Notes: generated by a model not told the origin, from the letters alone. DNA of 8,135 nt from an uncultured Dehalococcoidia bacterium (GCA_937864275.1 CALMIW010000640.1:1-8135); one strand, 5' to 3'. Shown: positions 1 to 7,807, counted from the stretch's first letter. Translations and numbers: made by a program.

Positions 1-510
1 GAGGAGCGGCCGGACGAGGCGCTGTGCCTCGGCCCCGGGGACTTCGGAGACTGGCAGCATGCCGCGGATCCCTCGCACGCCGCTCCCGCGGATGATGCGC
101 ATGAGGATGGTCTCAGCCTGGTCGTTCGCCGTGTGGCCAGTCGCGATGCAGTCTGCGCCTTCCTTCTCCGCGACGAAGGCGAGGAACTGGTAGCGCATCT
201 CCCGCGCCATGTCTTCGATGCCGCGGCGCGCCCGGGCGGCCACTCCGGAGACATCGCCCTCTCCCGTGACGCACTCGATTCCCAGCGTCGCGCACATGCC
301 ACGGACTGCGTCCATTTCGCCAGCGGATTCGGGCCTGAGTTTATGGTCGAAATGGCAGGCTTCGACGGTGAACCCCAGTTCCGCGCCAAGTTCGCGCAGG
401 ACGAGAAGCGTCGCGAGCGAGTCTGCTCCCCCGGAGAGGGCAACGAGTACTTTCTGCACGCGTCGGAACATCTTCTCGCGCCCGGCCAACCGCCGAACAC
501 GCTCGAGCAC
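1..510 (-). CDS. tilS: tRNA(Ile)-lysidine synthetase TilS, N-terminal part (cut by window edge)
   Basis: TilS uses ATP to attach lysine to C34 of tRNA-Ile(CAU), so that it reads AUA codons; it acts in the cytoplasm. Only 170 codons are visible; the gene runs off the left edge, so the C-terminal tRNA-binding domains are not seen. Seen: the PP-loop ATP-binding motif SGGADS at residues 26-31, a CHFDHKLRPES segment, and the TilS signature GHTANDQAETILMRIIRGSG further on. This combination separates TilS from other PP-loop enzymes such as TtcA. I chose the GTG at 510, 16 bases after the stop of the upstream septum gene, because the family usually has a short helix before the PP-loop. An ATG at 471 would leave almost nothing ahead of the motif. 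No strong ribosome binding site is visible for either start. It is the last visible gene of the long minus-strand run. Confidence 0.92.
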   Translation of the reverse strand, partial: MLERVRRLAGREKMFRRVQKVLVALSGGADSLATLLVLRELGAELGFTVEACHFDHKLRPESAGEMDAVRGMCATLGIECVTGEGDVSGVAARARRGIEDMAREMRYQFLAFVAEKEGADCIATGHTANDQAETILMRIIRGSGVRGIRGMLPVSEVPGAEAQRLVRPLL

Positions 511-526
511 CGCATCGGTGACCGGC

Positions 527-868
527 CTAACGGGGGAAGAGCCGCTCCCACCAGGAACCGCTTTGCTCGTTGCCTTGCTCGACCGGCGGGCTGGTGACGA
601 CAAAGGCGGTCTCTCCTTCGCGGGCATACCCGAGCTGGCGGCGGGCCTGCTGCTCGACATAGGCGTCGGAGGCAACGTATGCCCGGACCGCTTCAAGGTA
701 CGCTTTTTCTTCTTCGAGTTCGCGCACGCGCTGCTCCGCCGCCGCCCGATCGCCGTCGAGCTGGCTGTTGCGATACCACCCCGTGCCCGCCGTGTATAAG
801 CCGTAACCGGCAACGGCGAAGCAGAGCAGTATCAGGAGGCGCGTTCGGGTAGTAGTGAGCGCTCCCAT
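527..868 (-). CDS. FtsB/DivIC-family septum formation initiator
   Basis: Small bitopic membrane protein of the divisome; FtsB/DivIC proteins bridge FtsL and FtsQ/DivIB and help activate septal peptidoglycan synthesis. With the ATG at 868 the product is 113 residues: a short basic cytoplasmic N-terminus, one membrane segment at about residues 10-28, a charged Leu/Glu/Arg heptad-like coiled coil at about 36-63, then the family-typical VEQQARRQLGYAREGE at 71-86. The tail carries a WWERLFPR end. The open frame extends to a TTG at 901, which would overlap the phosphatase stop. A TTG at 880 is a third option and has AGAGAG a few bases upstream, so the start is uncertain. Being next to TilS is a common bacterial arrangement. 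FtsB and DivIC cannot be told apart from sequence alone, so no symbol is given. Confidence 0.85.
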   Translation of the reverse strand: MGALTTTRTRLLILLCFAVAGYGLYTAGTGWYRNSQLDGDRAAAEQRVRELEEEKAYLEAVRAYVASDAYVEQQARRQLGYAREGETAFVVTSPPVEQGNEQSGSWWERLFPR

Positions 869-893
869 ACGCTGGGCCAACGCTACGTCTCTC

Positions 894-1511
894 TTATGCA
901 AGGTTCAAGTTCGCCAGATGGCACCGATCGTTCACGCTGGCGACGCCGCATCGCCCTCCGCGCACCCAGAGCGAGGTGACAGAAGCGAGCCCGACTTCGA
1001 ATGAACGGAACCGGGCGGGAGAGAGGCCCAGGAGCTGGCAGATGAGGACCCTGAGGGTGAAGTTATGGCTGACGACGACAACGTCTTCGCCAGCGGTCTG
1101 GAGCAACTCGCGGGTCAGCGGCTGGAGCCTGAGCCCGAGGTCTTCGATGCTCTCGCCGCTCGGCATTCGGGCCTGCCAACCATCGTCGCTCGCCCACGTT
1201 TCGAGGAACTCCGGGAAACGCTGGCGCATCTCGGCGAAGCCCATGCCCTCGGTCTCACCGATGTCGAGTTCGGTCAGGGCGTCGACGACTTCGGGCTGGA
1301 GACCGTGGCGGAGGGCAACCAGTTCGGCGACCTTGAACGCGCGCACCAGGGGGCTCGCGAGCACCCGCGCAGCCGGGACCTCCGCGAGGCGATCCGCGAC
1401 GGCCGAAGCCTGGGCCAACCCTCGTTCGGTAAGCGGGACGTCTTCGCGGCCGAGGCCCTTTCCGTCGCGGTTGTACGCAGTCTCGCCGTGGCGAACCAGG
1501 TACAGGGTCAC
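894..1511 (-). CDS. Histidine phosphatase (phosphoglycerate mutase-like) family protein
   Basis: A 205-residue cytosolic member of the histidine phosphatase superfamily, which transfers phosphate through a phosphohistidine. Seen: the N-terminal catalytic LVRHGET (residues 5-11, with R7 and nucleophile H8), SPLVRAFK at 53-60 with R57 as the second phosphate-binding arginine, the ELDIGETEG block at 81-89 that usually supplies the acid residue, and the C-terminal VVVVSHN with the second catalytic histidine H149. The substrate cannot be told: relatives act on phosphoglycerate, alpha-ribazole phosphate or other small phosphomonoesters. A role in B12 synthesis (CobC-like) is tempting beside a B12 enzyme but is not supported by the sequence. 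The GTG at 1511 is preferred because it overlaps the upstream GNAT stop as GTGA and lies directly before the RHG motif. The longer frame to 1658 only runs through the acetyltransferase gene. Confidence 0.9.
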   Translation of the reverse strand: MTLYLVRHGETAYNRDGKGLGREDVPLTERGLAQASAVADRLAEVPAARVLASPLVRAFKVAELVALRHGLQPEVVDALTELDIGETEGMGFAEMRQRFPEFLETWASDDGWQARMPSGESIEDLGLRLQPLTRELLQTAGEDVVVVSHNFTLRVLICQLLGLSPARFRSFEVGLASVTSLWVRGGRCGVASVNDRCHLANLNLA

Positions 1512-2005
1512 GCGTCGCGTTCCGGGGCGCTGAGCGGCGCCCAGAGCCGCTCGATGAATGGCGAGAAGCCAATTGCCCGCCAGAACCCGGCCGCTGCCGC
1601 GTCGGCGGTGAGCACGGCCATCTCGAAGTGGGAGACGCCTTCCTGGGCGCGCGCCCAATCCGCGACCTGGGAGAAGAGCGCGCGGGCGATGCCCATTCTG
1701 CGGTAGCGGTCCTCGACCCAGAGGTAGCCTACGGTGGCATGTTCTTCGGGAAGCCGATCCGGGAGGTTCCGCTCGATCGCCCCCGCAATGAACCCGGCGA
1801 GCACACCGTCCCCCTCGGCGACGAACGCAGAAGCACGCGGCCGCTCGAGCGCCTGGCGGAAGTCTGCGACGAAGTCGGATTCGGAAACGCCGGCGAGGAT
1901 GACGCGCCGGTCGACCGCCGCGTTATGTTGCCTCATTCGTTGCCACAGCACGTAGAGGGCGGCGCCGTCGCCGCTGGCGGCGGCACGGACGGTGAAAGCG
2001 GTCAC
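1508..2005 (-). CDS. GNAT-family N-acetyltransferase
   Basis: A 165-residue single-domain GNAT protein that should transfer an acetyl group from acetyl-CoA to an amine. Seen: an N-terminal strand-helix start (FTVRAAASGD), FVAEGDGVLAGFIAGAIE at about 61-78 matching the central beta hairpin, the acetyl-CoA pyrophosphate-binding motif around RYRRMGIA (R102, R103, G105, A107), and a C-terminal AAGFWRAIGF at 138-147 typical of motif B. The acceptor cannot be predicted. It starts at a GTG that overlaps the stop of the preceding TIGR03936 gene as GTGA, and its own stop overlaps the phosphatase start in the same way, so it looks translationally coupled on both sides. No good ribosome binding site of its own is visible. 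Confidence 0.9.
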   Translation of the reverse strand: MTAFTVRAAASGDGAALYVLWQRMRQHNAAVDRRVILAGVSESDFVADFRQALERPRASAFVAEGDGVLAGFIAGAIERNLPDRLPEEHATVGYLWVEDRYRRMGIARALFSQVADWARAQEGVSHFEMAVLTADAAAAGFWRAIGFSPFIERLWAPLSAPERDA

Positions 2006-2688
2006 TGGTACTGCCCCACGCGCCGCCAGAGGTCGCGGGCCGGCGACTGGTCATCGAGGACGACGTTGGTCCGGGTAATGAGCGGGGGCGTGAGGCCGGG
2101 GAACAGCGCCGTGACGATGGCTTCCGGGCGCGCCGTCAGCTCCTGGTCGGCGCGGAGGCGCATTTCGAGTTCGGTGCCGCCTTCCGTCGCCTTTGAGCGG
2201 AGCCAGGCGCAGGCCTTGCGGAGGTCGTATTCGCGGACCCGCTCGCCGCGCTCCTCCCGCCAGAGCAGCGAATCCTGCTGCATGAATTCGCCGACGATCG
2301 CCGCGGCCCGGTCTGGTGCGATGGGCAGCGACAGGCGGTAGTCCGCCCAGAGCATCGCCGCCTGCGGTGCTGGAGCCGTGGGCGCGACTTCCTCGGCACG
2401 GATGACCGCCAGGTCGGGCGTCGTCTGTTCCTCCAGGCGCCGGATGAACTCCGGCAATTCCACCCGTTCGTCCAGGGTGACGTCCATCACCTCGCCCTCG
2501 GAGGAGAAGCCCATCGGCAAAGGCGAGCCGAACGCCAGCTTGGGGTGAGGCGTGAAGCCCTGGGAATAGGAAAGCGGCAATTCGGCGCGGCGAAGCGAAC
2601 GCTCCCACGCCCGCAGCACGTCGAGATGAGAGATGTAGCGAAGCCGTTCGCTCTTCCGGAACCAGACGCGGATGCGTTGGGTTGTCAC
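2002..2688 (-). CDS. TIGR03936/DUF2344-family protein (radical SAM-linked)
   Basis: A 228-residue protein resembling the TIGR03936 (DUF2344) family, which is usually a C-terminal fusion to, or neighbour of, a B12-binding-type radical SAM protein; its biochemical role is unknown. Seen: the N-terminal RIRVWFRKSERLRYISHLD (residues 5-23), then the family block YSQGFTPHPKLAFGSPLPMG at 41-60, an acidic FSSEGEVMDVTLDE stretch, and a C-terminal ELEMRLRADQELTARPEAIV region. No radical SAM CxxxCxxC motif is present in this protein or elsewhere in the window, so any partner must be outside it. The start is the GTG at 2688, 23 bases after the meaB stop; no convincing ribosome binding site is visible. 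The 3' end overlaps the GNAT start by four bases. Confidence 0.85.
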   Translation of the reverse strand: MTTQRIRVWFRKSERLRYISHLDVLRAWERSLRRAELPLSYSQGFTPHPKLAFGSPLPMGFSSEGEVMDVTLDERVELPEFIRRLEEQTTPDLAVIRAEEVAPTAPAPQAAMLWADYRLSLPIAPDRAAAIVGEFMQQDSLLWREERGERVREYDLRKACAWLRSKATEGGTELEMRLRADQELTARPEAIVTALFPGLTPPLITRTNVVLDDQSPARDLWRRVGQYQ

Positions 2689-2711
2689 GAGAGAGATGGT
2701 ACCACCGCGGC

Positions 2712-3647
2712 TTAACCCAGGACCGAAGCGGTGAGCTCTTCCGCCGCGGTATGGGGGTCCAGCTCGCGGGCCGCGATGCGGGCAACGAGCCCTTCCAACT
2801 CCGTCTCGGAGGTGGACTTTCGGATCCGTTCGAGGAGGATCTGCCGGGCGATGGAGAGGACCTGGTGACGCGCGTCCTCTTCGAGGTGCCTTGCAAGCAG
2901 CCCGGACGTTTCGAGGTAGGCGTAGTGGTCCGCAATCGCGTCCACCAGCGCATCGAGGCCCTCGCCTTTCGTGGCGGTCGTCTTCAGGATCGGCGGTCTC
3001 CGCGAACCGGCCGGGGAGAGAGCCAGCAACGCCTGCAGCTGGCTCACCAGGATGTCGGCGCCGGGATGGTCAGCTTTGTTCACCACGAGGATGTCGGCGA
3101 TTTCGATGATCCCCGCCTTGAGGGCCTGGATATCATCGCCGGTGCCGGGGTTGTTCACGAGGATGGTTGTCATGGCCGTGCCGGCTATTTCCACTTCGTC
3201 CTGGCCGGCGCCGATCGTCTCGATGATGACGACATCGAAGCCGAAGGCATCCATCACGGCGACGACATCGGAGATTGTTGGAGCGAGGCCACCGAGGGCG
3301 CCGCGTCCGGCCATGCTTCGCACGTACACGCCGGGGTCCAGGGCCAGGTCCTGCATGCGGATCCGATCGCCGAGGATGGCGCCCTTCGTGAACGGGCTGG
3401 AGGGGTCGACGGCGACGATGCCGACGGTCTTTTCACGCTTCCGATAGGCTGTCGCAAGAGCACCGGTGAGTGTGCTCTTGCCCGAACCGGCCCCGCCGGT
3501 GATGCCGATGATGTGCGTCTTGCCTGAGTGTGGGAAAAGCGCGCGAAGGTACTCGCGGCCCTCCGGCGTTGCGTTTTCGACACGGCTGATGATGCGCGCG
3601 AGCGCCCGGCGATCCTTCTTCAGGAACCGCTCGACGAGGTCGTCCAC
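2712..3647 (-). CDS. meaB: Methylmalonyl-CoA mutase-associated GTPase MeaB
   Basis: A G3E-family P-loop GTPase of 311 residues that acts as chaperone of methylmalonyl-CoA mutase: it gates adenosylcobalamin loading and protects the enzyme from inactivation. Seen: Walker A GGAGSGKS at 51-58, VDPSSPFTKGAILGDRIRMQ at 80-99, ETIGAGQDEVE at 143-153 (switch/Walker B region), and the guanine-specificity motif NKAD at 190-193. The C-terminal helical part (about 255-311) matches the MeaB dimerisation region in length and charge. It begins at a GTG immediately after the TAA stop of the B12-binding subunit, with no spacer, so the chaperone and the subunit it serves are very probably co-translated. Older annotations call this family ArgK (arginine/ornithine transport ATPase); the mutase neighbours argue for MeaB. 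Confidence 0.96.
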   Translation of the reverse strand: MDDLVERFLKKDRRALARIISRVENATPEGREYLRALFPHSGKTHIIGITGGAGSGKSTLTGALATAYRKREKTVGIVAVDPSSPFTKGAILGDRIRMQDLALDPGVYVRSMAGRGALGGLAPTISDVVAVMDAFGFDVVIIETIGAGQDEVEIAGTAMTTILVNNPGTGDDIQALKAGIIEIADILVVNKADHPGADILVSQLQALLALSPAGSRRPPILKTTATKGEGLDALVDAIADHYAYLETSGLLARHLEEDARHQVLSIARQILLERIRKSTSETELEGLVARIAARELDPHTAAEELTASVLG

Positions 3648-4055
3648 TTACTTCTTCACGTTCTCGTAGACGAACTTCACGATGTCCTGCGTGTTCGTGC
3701 CGGGGCGGAACACGGCCTTGAAACCGAGCTTCGTCAGCGCCGCGGTGTCTTCTTCGGGGATGATGCCGCCGCAGAACAGCAGGACGTCATCCACGCCGCG
3801 CTTCTTCAGTTCTTCCACGACTCGAGGAAACAGTTCCAGGTGCGCGCCGGAGAGAATGCTCAGACCGACAACGTCGACATCTTCCTGGAGGGCCGCCTCG
3901 GCGATCATTTCGGGCGTCTGGCGGATGCCGGTGTAGATAACCTCGCAGCCGCCATCGCGGAGTGCGCGGGCGACAACCTTGGCGCCGCGATCGTGGCCAT
4001 CGAGGCCGGGCTTGGCGATCAGGACGCGAATCTGGGCGGTGGCGGTGGTGCTCAT
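3648..4055 (-). CDS. mcmB: Methylmalonyl-CoA mutase, B12-binding (C-terminal/small) subunit
   Basis: A 135-residue stand-alone cobalamin-binding domain, the partner of the large mutase subunit at 5871-7526. Together they convert (R)-methylmalonyl-CoA to succinyl-CoA. Seen: the base-off/His-on signature DGHDRG at 19-24, where H21 coordinates cobalt, SILSG at 66-70, and the FCGGIIP loop at 95-101 that holds the nucleotide tail. Length and order match split mutases, in which this domain is a separate polypeptide instead of the C-terminus of one long chain. The ATG start at 4055 is backed by an upstream GAGG at 4062-4065. The gene is separated from the large subunit by four other genes, but is followed without spacer by meaB. 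A different B12 mutase partner (isobutyryl-CoA type) is possible in principle, but residues in the large subunit favour methylmalonyl-CoA. Confidence 0.95.
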   Translation of the reverse strand: MSTTATAQIRVLIAKPGLDGHDRGAKVVARALRDGGCEVIYTGIRQTPEMIAEAALQEDVDVVGLSILSGAHLELFPRVVEELKKRGVDDVLLFCGGIIPEEDTAALTKLGFKAVFRPGTNTQDIVKFVYENVKK

Positions 4056-4060
4056 GGATT

Positions 4061-4066
4061 ACCTCG
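4061..4066 (-). promoter_or_regulatory. Ribosome binding site of the B12-binding subunit gene
   Basis: The minus strand reads CGAGGT here, five bases before the ATG at 4055. It is one of the clearer Shine-Dalgarno sites in the run and sits in the largest gap (45 bases) between neighbouring genes of this cluster, so this gene can be initiated independently and not only by coupling. Confidence 0.6.
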
Positions 4067-4100
4067 CTGTGTGGCTGGGTGGTGTTCGGCTCAGTACCGG

Positions 4101-4490
4101 CTACTGACGTTGGATGAGTTGCAGGTTCACTCCGTGGGCCGACTTCGCCGAAACGAAGGCGACGCCGTTGCTTGGTGCGCCAACGCGAGCGCCAAGGCCG
4201 CGGAGATGCTCGACGGCCGCGTCGATGTCATCGACCTCGATCGAGAGCATGAACGTGCCTTCGCCGCGTTCCTTTGCGAACTGGGCGACCGGGCCGTCCT
4301 CGCCCAGGGGCTGAATGAACTCCAGGTCGCTCTCGCCGACCGGCATGAACGCATTCTTGATGCCAAGCGCCGCAACGCTTCCGCCGCGGGCGGCATCCAC
4401 GGTGAACCCGAAGTTCCGTGCGTAGGTGCCGAGCGCTGTGTCCAGGTCCTTCACAACGATGCCTATGTGGTCGATCCGCTTCGCTTTCAC
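4101..4490 (-). CDS. VOC-family protein, epimerase-like but lacking metal ligands (second of two)
   Basis: A 129-residue vicinal-oxygen-chelate (glyoxalase/epimerase) fold protein. Seen: RIDHIGIVVKDLD at 5-17, LEFIQP at 56-61, IEVDDIDAAVEHL at 84-96 and a C-terminal HGVNLQLIQ at 119-127, all in register with the methylmalonyl-CoA epimerase encoded nearby. H8 and E57 are kept. The epimerase's His-His pair is replaced by F80-M81, and its C-terminal glutamate by Q124. Metal-dependent epimerase chemistry is therefore doubtful; the function is unknown. The GTG at 4490 overlaps the previous VOC stop as GTGA and has a strong AAGGAG seven bases upstream. The position between epimerase and B12 subunit suggests a role in the same CoA-ester pathway, perhaps as a structural or specificity partner of the other VOC protein; that is inference. 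Confidence 0.85.
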   Translation of the reverse strand: MKAKRIDHIGIVVKDLDTALGTYARNFGFTVDAARGGSVAALGIKNAFMPVGESDLEFIQPLGEDGPVAQFAKERGEGTFMLSIEVDDIDAAVEHLRGLGARVGAPSNGVAFVSAKSAHGVNLQLIQRQ

Positions 4491-4903
4491 GAGGAGGCTC
4501 CTTCAATCGGCAGGGCGTTGTACTGGATGAGCGCAAAGGGGACGCCGCTCGTCCCGCCCTTCACCGTGGCGATCTTCGCGCCGGGCTGGACGGCTTTCGT
4601 GGGGTCCCCGACGGTGTAGCCCTTCGCCCGGAGTTCCGAGACGGCGGCGTCGATATCTTCGACGGCCAGGACCATGCCCCAGAGCTTCGCCTTCACTTCT
4701 TCGTCGGGCTTCACTTCCGGCGGTCCGGCAAATTCGAGCACGACTTCCTGGAGCTTCGCGAAGGCGAGCTGCGCGGAGGTGCCAGGGCGAATCATCTTTC
4801 GCTTGATCTCGATGCCGAGGTTGTCGGCGAACGTCTGGGCGACGGCGCCGCTGTTGTTCGACGAAATGACGATGTGGTCGATGTGGGTTGCGCCGATGCC
4901 CAT
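4487..4903 (-). CDS. VOC-family protein, divergent epimerase-like (first of two)
   Basis: A 138-residue VOC-fold protein. Seen: THIDHIVISSNN at 6-17, VVLEFAGPPE at 54-63, WGMVLAVEDIDAAVSELR at 75-92, and GVPFALIQYN at 120-129, giving the usual two beta-alpha-beta-beta-beta modules. Aligned by eye on the neighbouring epimerase it keeps the first histidine (H10) and a glutamate (E57), but the His-His pair is M77-V78 and the C-terminal glutamate is A124, so two of the four expected metal-ligand positions are lost. It shares the LIQ ending with the next VOC protein. The ATG at 4903 overlaps the epimerase stop by one base (TGATG). No enzyme activity can be assigned. Other possibilities are a CoA-ester binding protein or a degenerate subunit pairing with the next gene product. 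Confidence 0.83.
   Translation of the reverse strand: MGIGATHIDHIVISSNNSGAVAQTFADNLGIEIKRKMIRPGTSAQLAFAKLQEVVLEFAGPPEVKPDEEVKAKLWGMVLAVEDIDAAVSELRAKGYTVGDPTKAVQPGAKIATVKGGTSGVPFALIQYNALPIEGASS
4498..4503 (-). promoter_or_regulatory. Strong ribosome binding site inside the end of the upstream VOC gene
   Basis: The minus strand reads AAGGAG, seven bases before the GTG at 4490 and within the last codons of the preceding VOC gene. It is the best Shine-Dalgarno match in the cluster and decides the GTG start of the second VOC protein. Confidence 0.65.
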
Positions 4904-5316
4904 CAGTGGTGCCCGTCGGTGAGAGGAGTCGCGAATTCGACCAGCACGCCGTGGTTCGATTTCGGGTGGAGGAAGCAGATCATGCCTGCGAGTCCGAGTC
5001 GCGGCTTCTGGTCGATGAGCTCGATGCCCTTCTGGCGAGCGCCTTCGAGCTCGGCATCAACGTCGTCCGATTCGAAGCAGATGTGGTGCATGCCCTCACC
5101 GCGAGAGGCGAGGAACTTGGCGACGCCCGTGTCGTCCCTCGTCGGCTCGAGGAGCTCTATCTCGGAACCGCCGATTTCCAGCAATACGCCGCGTACGCCC
5201 TGGTCCTCGATCACCCTGTCGGCCGTCACTTTGAGGCCGAGCGCGTCGCGATAGAACTTCATCGCTTCGTCGGCGCTGTGCACAACCACGCCAACGTGGT
5301 GGATTTTCTTGAGCAT
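4903..5316 (-). CDS. mce: Methylmalonyl-CoA epimerase
   Basis: A 137-residue VOC-fold epimerase that interconverts (S)- and (R)-methylmalonyl-CoA, so that the carboxylase product can enter the mutase. Seen: KIHHVGVVVHSADEA at 4-18 with metal ligand H7, IELLEP at 53-58 with E54 at the usual second-ligand place, GEGMHHICFE at 73-82 containing the His ligand (H77/H78), and HGVLVEF at 122-128 with E127. All four metal positions look intact, unlike the two VOC proteins that follow. Length is typical of the family. The ATG at 5316 has GAGGGGG about ten bases upstream (5327-5333). It follows the DinB-like gene after a 36-base gap and its stop overlaps the next start by one base. Confidence 0.94.
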   Translation of the reverse strand: MLKKIHHVGVVVHSADEAMKFYRDALGLKVTADRVIEDQGVRGVLLEIGGSEIELLEPTRDDTGVAKFLASRGEGMHHICFESDDVDAELEGARQKGIELIDQKPRLGLAGMICFLHPKSNHGVLVEFATPLTDGHH

Positions 5317-5352
5317 GCTGTCGTATCCCCCTCGGTCCGGGCGTCTCCCGGC

Positions 5353-5870
5353 CTAGTCAGTTCCTGAAGTGGTTTCCCTGCGGACGCCGGCCATCCCGGC
5401 GAGGATGGCCGCAATCTGGTGCCAGTGCTCGCGGTCGTGTTCTGTCGCCGCGCGGACGATGGCGAGGTATTCGCTTCCGTCGGCGGTCAGTTCCTCGTCG
5501 CTCAACTGGTCCAGCTCATCGTTGAGCCGGTGGCGACCGCCGCGGAGTTGCTCGTAGACGCTCCAGAAGTTCAGGTCGCGCTTTCGCTCGACGTGATCCT
5601 GATTCCACTGGTCGCGGTGGGAATCGTTGAAGCCCTTGAGCGGCGACGGGTTGCCCGCGCGAAGCTCGCGAATGGCGGTAACGAACTCGGCTTCCCACGT
5701 GGCGACGTGGCCGACGATGTCCTTCAGCGACCAATCCCCGATGAACGGCCGCTCGATGTCGCGAATGCGGCACGTTTCGATGTTCCGGATCAACTGGTTG
5801 CGTTCGAGTTCGAGCTCGTTGAGCAACCTGCGCCGTTCATCGGTTCGCACGCGGACATCGTCGTCAGTCA

Positions 5871-5871
<1 letters not shown>
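5353..5871 (-). CDS. DinB/ClbS-like four-helix-bundle protein
   Basis: A 172-residue protein of the DinB/YfiT-like superfamily, closest by eye to the ClbS/DfsB (DUF1706) type. Seen: a helical N-terminus (residues 11-35, ERRRLLNELELERNQL), the family core DWSLKDIVGHVATWE at 46-60, FWSVYEQLRG in the third helix, and a C-terminal EHDREHWHQI at 144-153. H55, H145 and H149 (or H151) are candidates for the metal-binding histidine triad. Members range from thiol-dependent metalloenzymes to protection proteins; the substrate here is unknown. The GTG at 5871 overlaps the last base of the mutase stop (TAGTG), indicating coupling. The longer open frame to 5958 would only read through the mutase end. Why it sits in a methylmalonyl-CoA operon is unclear. 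Confidence 0.85.
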
Positions 5872-7526
<1,655 letters not shown>

Positions 7527-7557
7527 TTATGTGGAGACTCCGACAGACAGACGGATA

Positions 7558-7575
7558 GCGCCGGACTGCCGGCGC
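7558..7575 (-). promoter_or_regulatory. Perfect 7-bp hairpin in the mcmA leader
   Basis: GCGCCGG and CCGGCGC flank the 4-base loop ACTG on the plus strand, giving a perfect GC-rich stem. It lies between the putative mcmA promoter and the start codon, about five bases from the expected transcript start, with no T-run after it on the minus strand. It may stabilise the 5' end of the mRNA, or mark a regulator site; it does not look like a terminator. Confidence 0.5.
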
Positions 7576-7586
7576 ACTGTGTCCGC

Positions 7587-7616
7587 AGTATAGGAGTTCC
7601 CGCAACGCCGCGGCAA
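7587..7616 (-). promoter_or_regulatory. Putative sigma-70-type promoter for the mcmA operon
   Basis: On the minus strand TTGCCG (7611-7616) is followed after 18 bases by TATACT (7587-7592), giving four and five of six consensus matches. Transcription would start near 7580, leaving a leader of about 54 bases before the mcmA ATG that contains the hairpin at 7558-7575. It lies wholly in the 98-base gap after the small ORF, which fits mcmA being first in its operon. Judged by eye only. Confidence 0.45.
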
Positions 7617-7624
7617 ACCGTCCT

Positions 7625-7807
7625 CTACGGGTTGATGGTGTCCTTTGAGCGCTCCTGGAGCCGCTTCAGGCGTTCGGCCTCGAAGTCAATCGGCTCCCGG
7701 ACAACGGCGAGGTGGCGCCGCCGCTCGTGGAGGTCATCATCGTAGGTGTGTATCCGTTGTGGATGTCCCATGTATACAGGTTCGGCGGCTGGTGCGGTCT
7801 TCTTCAA
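7625..7807 (-). CDS. Small hypothetical protein upstream of mcmA
   Basis: I do not recognise this ORF. From the TTG at 7807 it encodes 60 residues, and from the internal ATG at 7771 it encodes 48 (starting MGHPQRIHTYDDD). The product is strongly charged, with no membrane segment or cysteine; the second half (DFEAERLKRLQERSKD) is predicted helical and amphipathic. Codon third positions in the second half are mostly G or C, as in the neighbouring real genes, which supports genuine coding. Neither start has a clear ribosome binding site. It points the same way as mcmA, but a putative promoter lies between them, so it may be a separate transcript. It could be a small regulator or simply a spurious ORF. 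Confidence 0.5.
   Translation of the reverse strand: MKKTAPAAEPVYMGHPQRIHTYDDDLHERRRHLAVVREPIDFEAERLKRLQERSKDTINP

Noticed and set aside
894..1511. CobC (alpha-ribazole phosphatase) assignment for the histidine phosphatase
   Set aside because: Only general superfamily motifs are visible; the B12-dependent neighbours are not enough to fix the substrate.
1512..1658. N-terminal extension of the histidine phosphatase
   Set aside because: It would read through the end of the GNAT gene; the arginine-rich extension has no family counterpart, and the GTG at 1511 overlaps the upstream stop as GTGA directly before the RHG motif.
2051..2953. A 300-codon minus-strand frame overlapping the TIGR03936 and meaB genes
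   Set aside because: It lies in another frame of two recognised genes, and its composition (Pro/Arg/Gly/Ala) is that of a shadow.
3528..4619. A 363-codon plus-strand open frame opposite meaB, the B12 subunit and a VOC gene
   Set aside because: It crosses the boundaries of three well-supported minus-strand genes and shows no domain motif.
7558..7575. The GC hairpin as a Rho-independent terminator for the small ORF
   Set aside because: The minus strand after the stem reads TATCCGTC, not a T-run, and the hairpin lies downstream of the putative mcmA promoter.
7531..7624. Cobalamin riboswitch ahead of mcmA
   Set aside because: The leader is under 100 bases and I see no B12-box-like conserved core; cobalamin riboswitches are about 200 bases.
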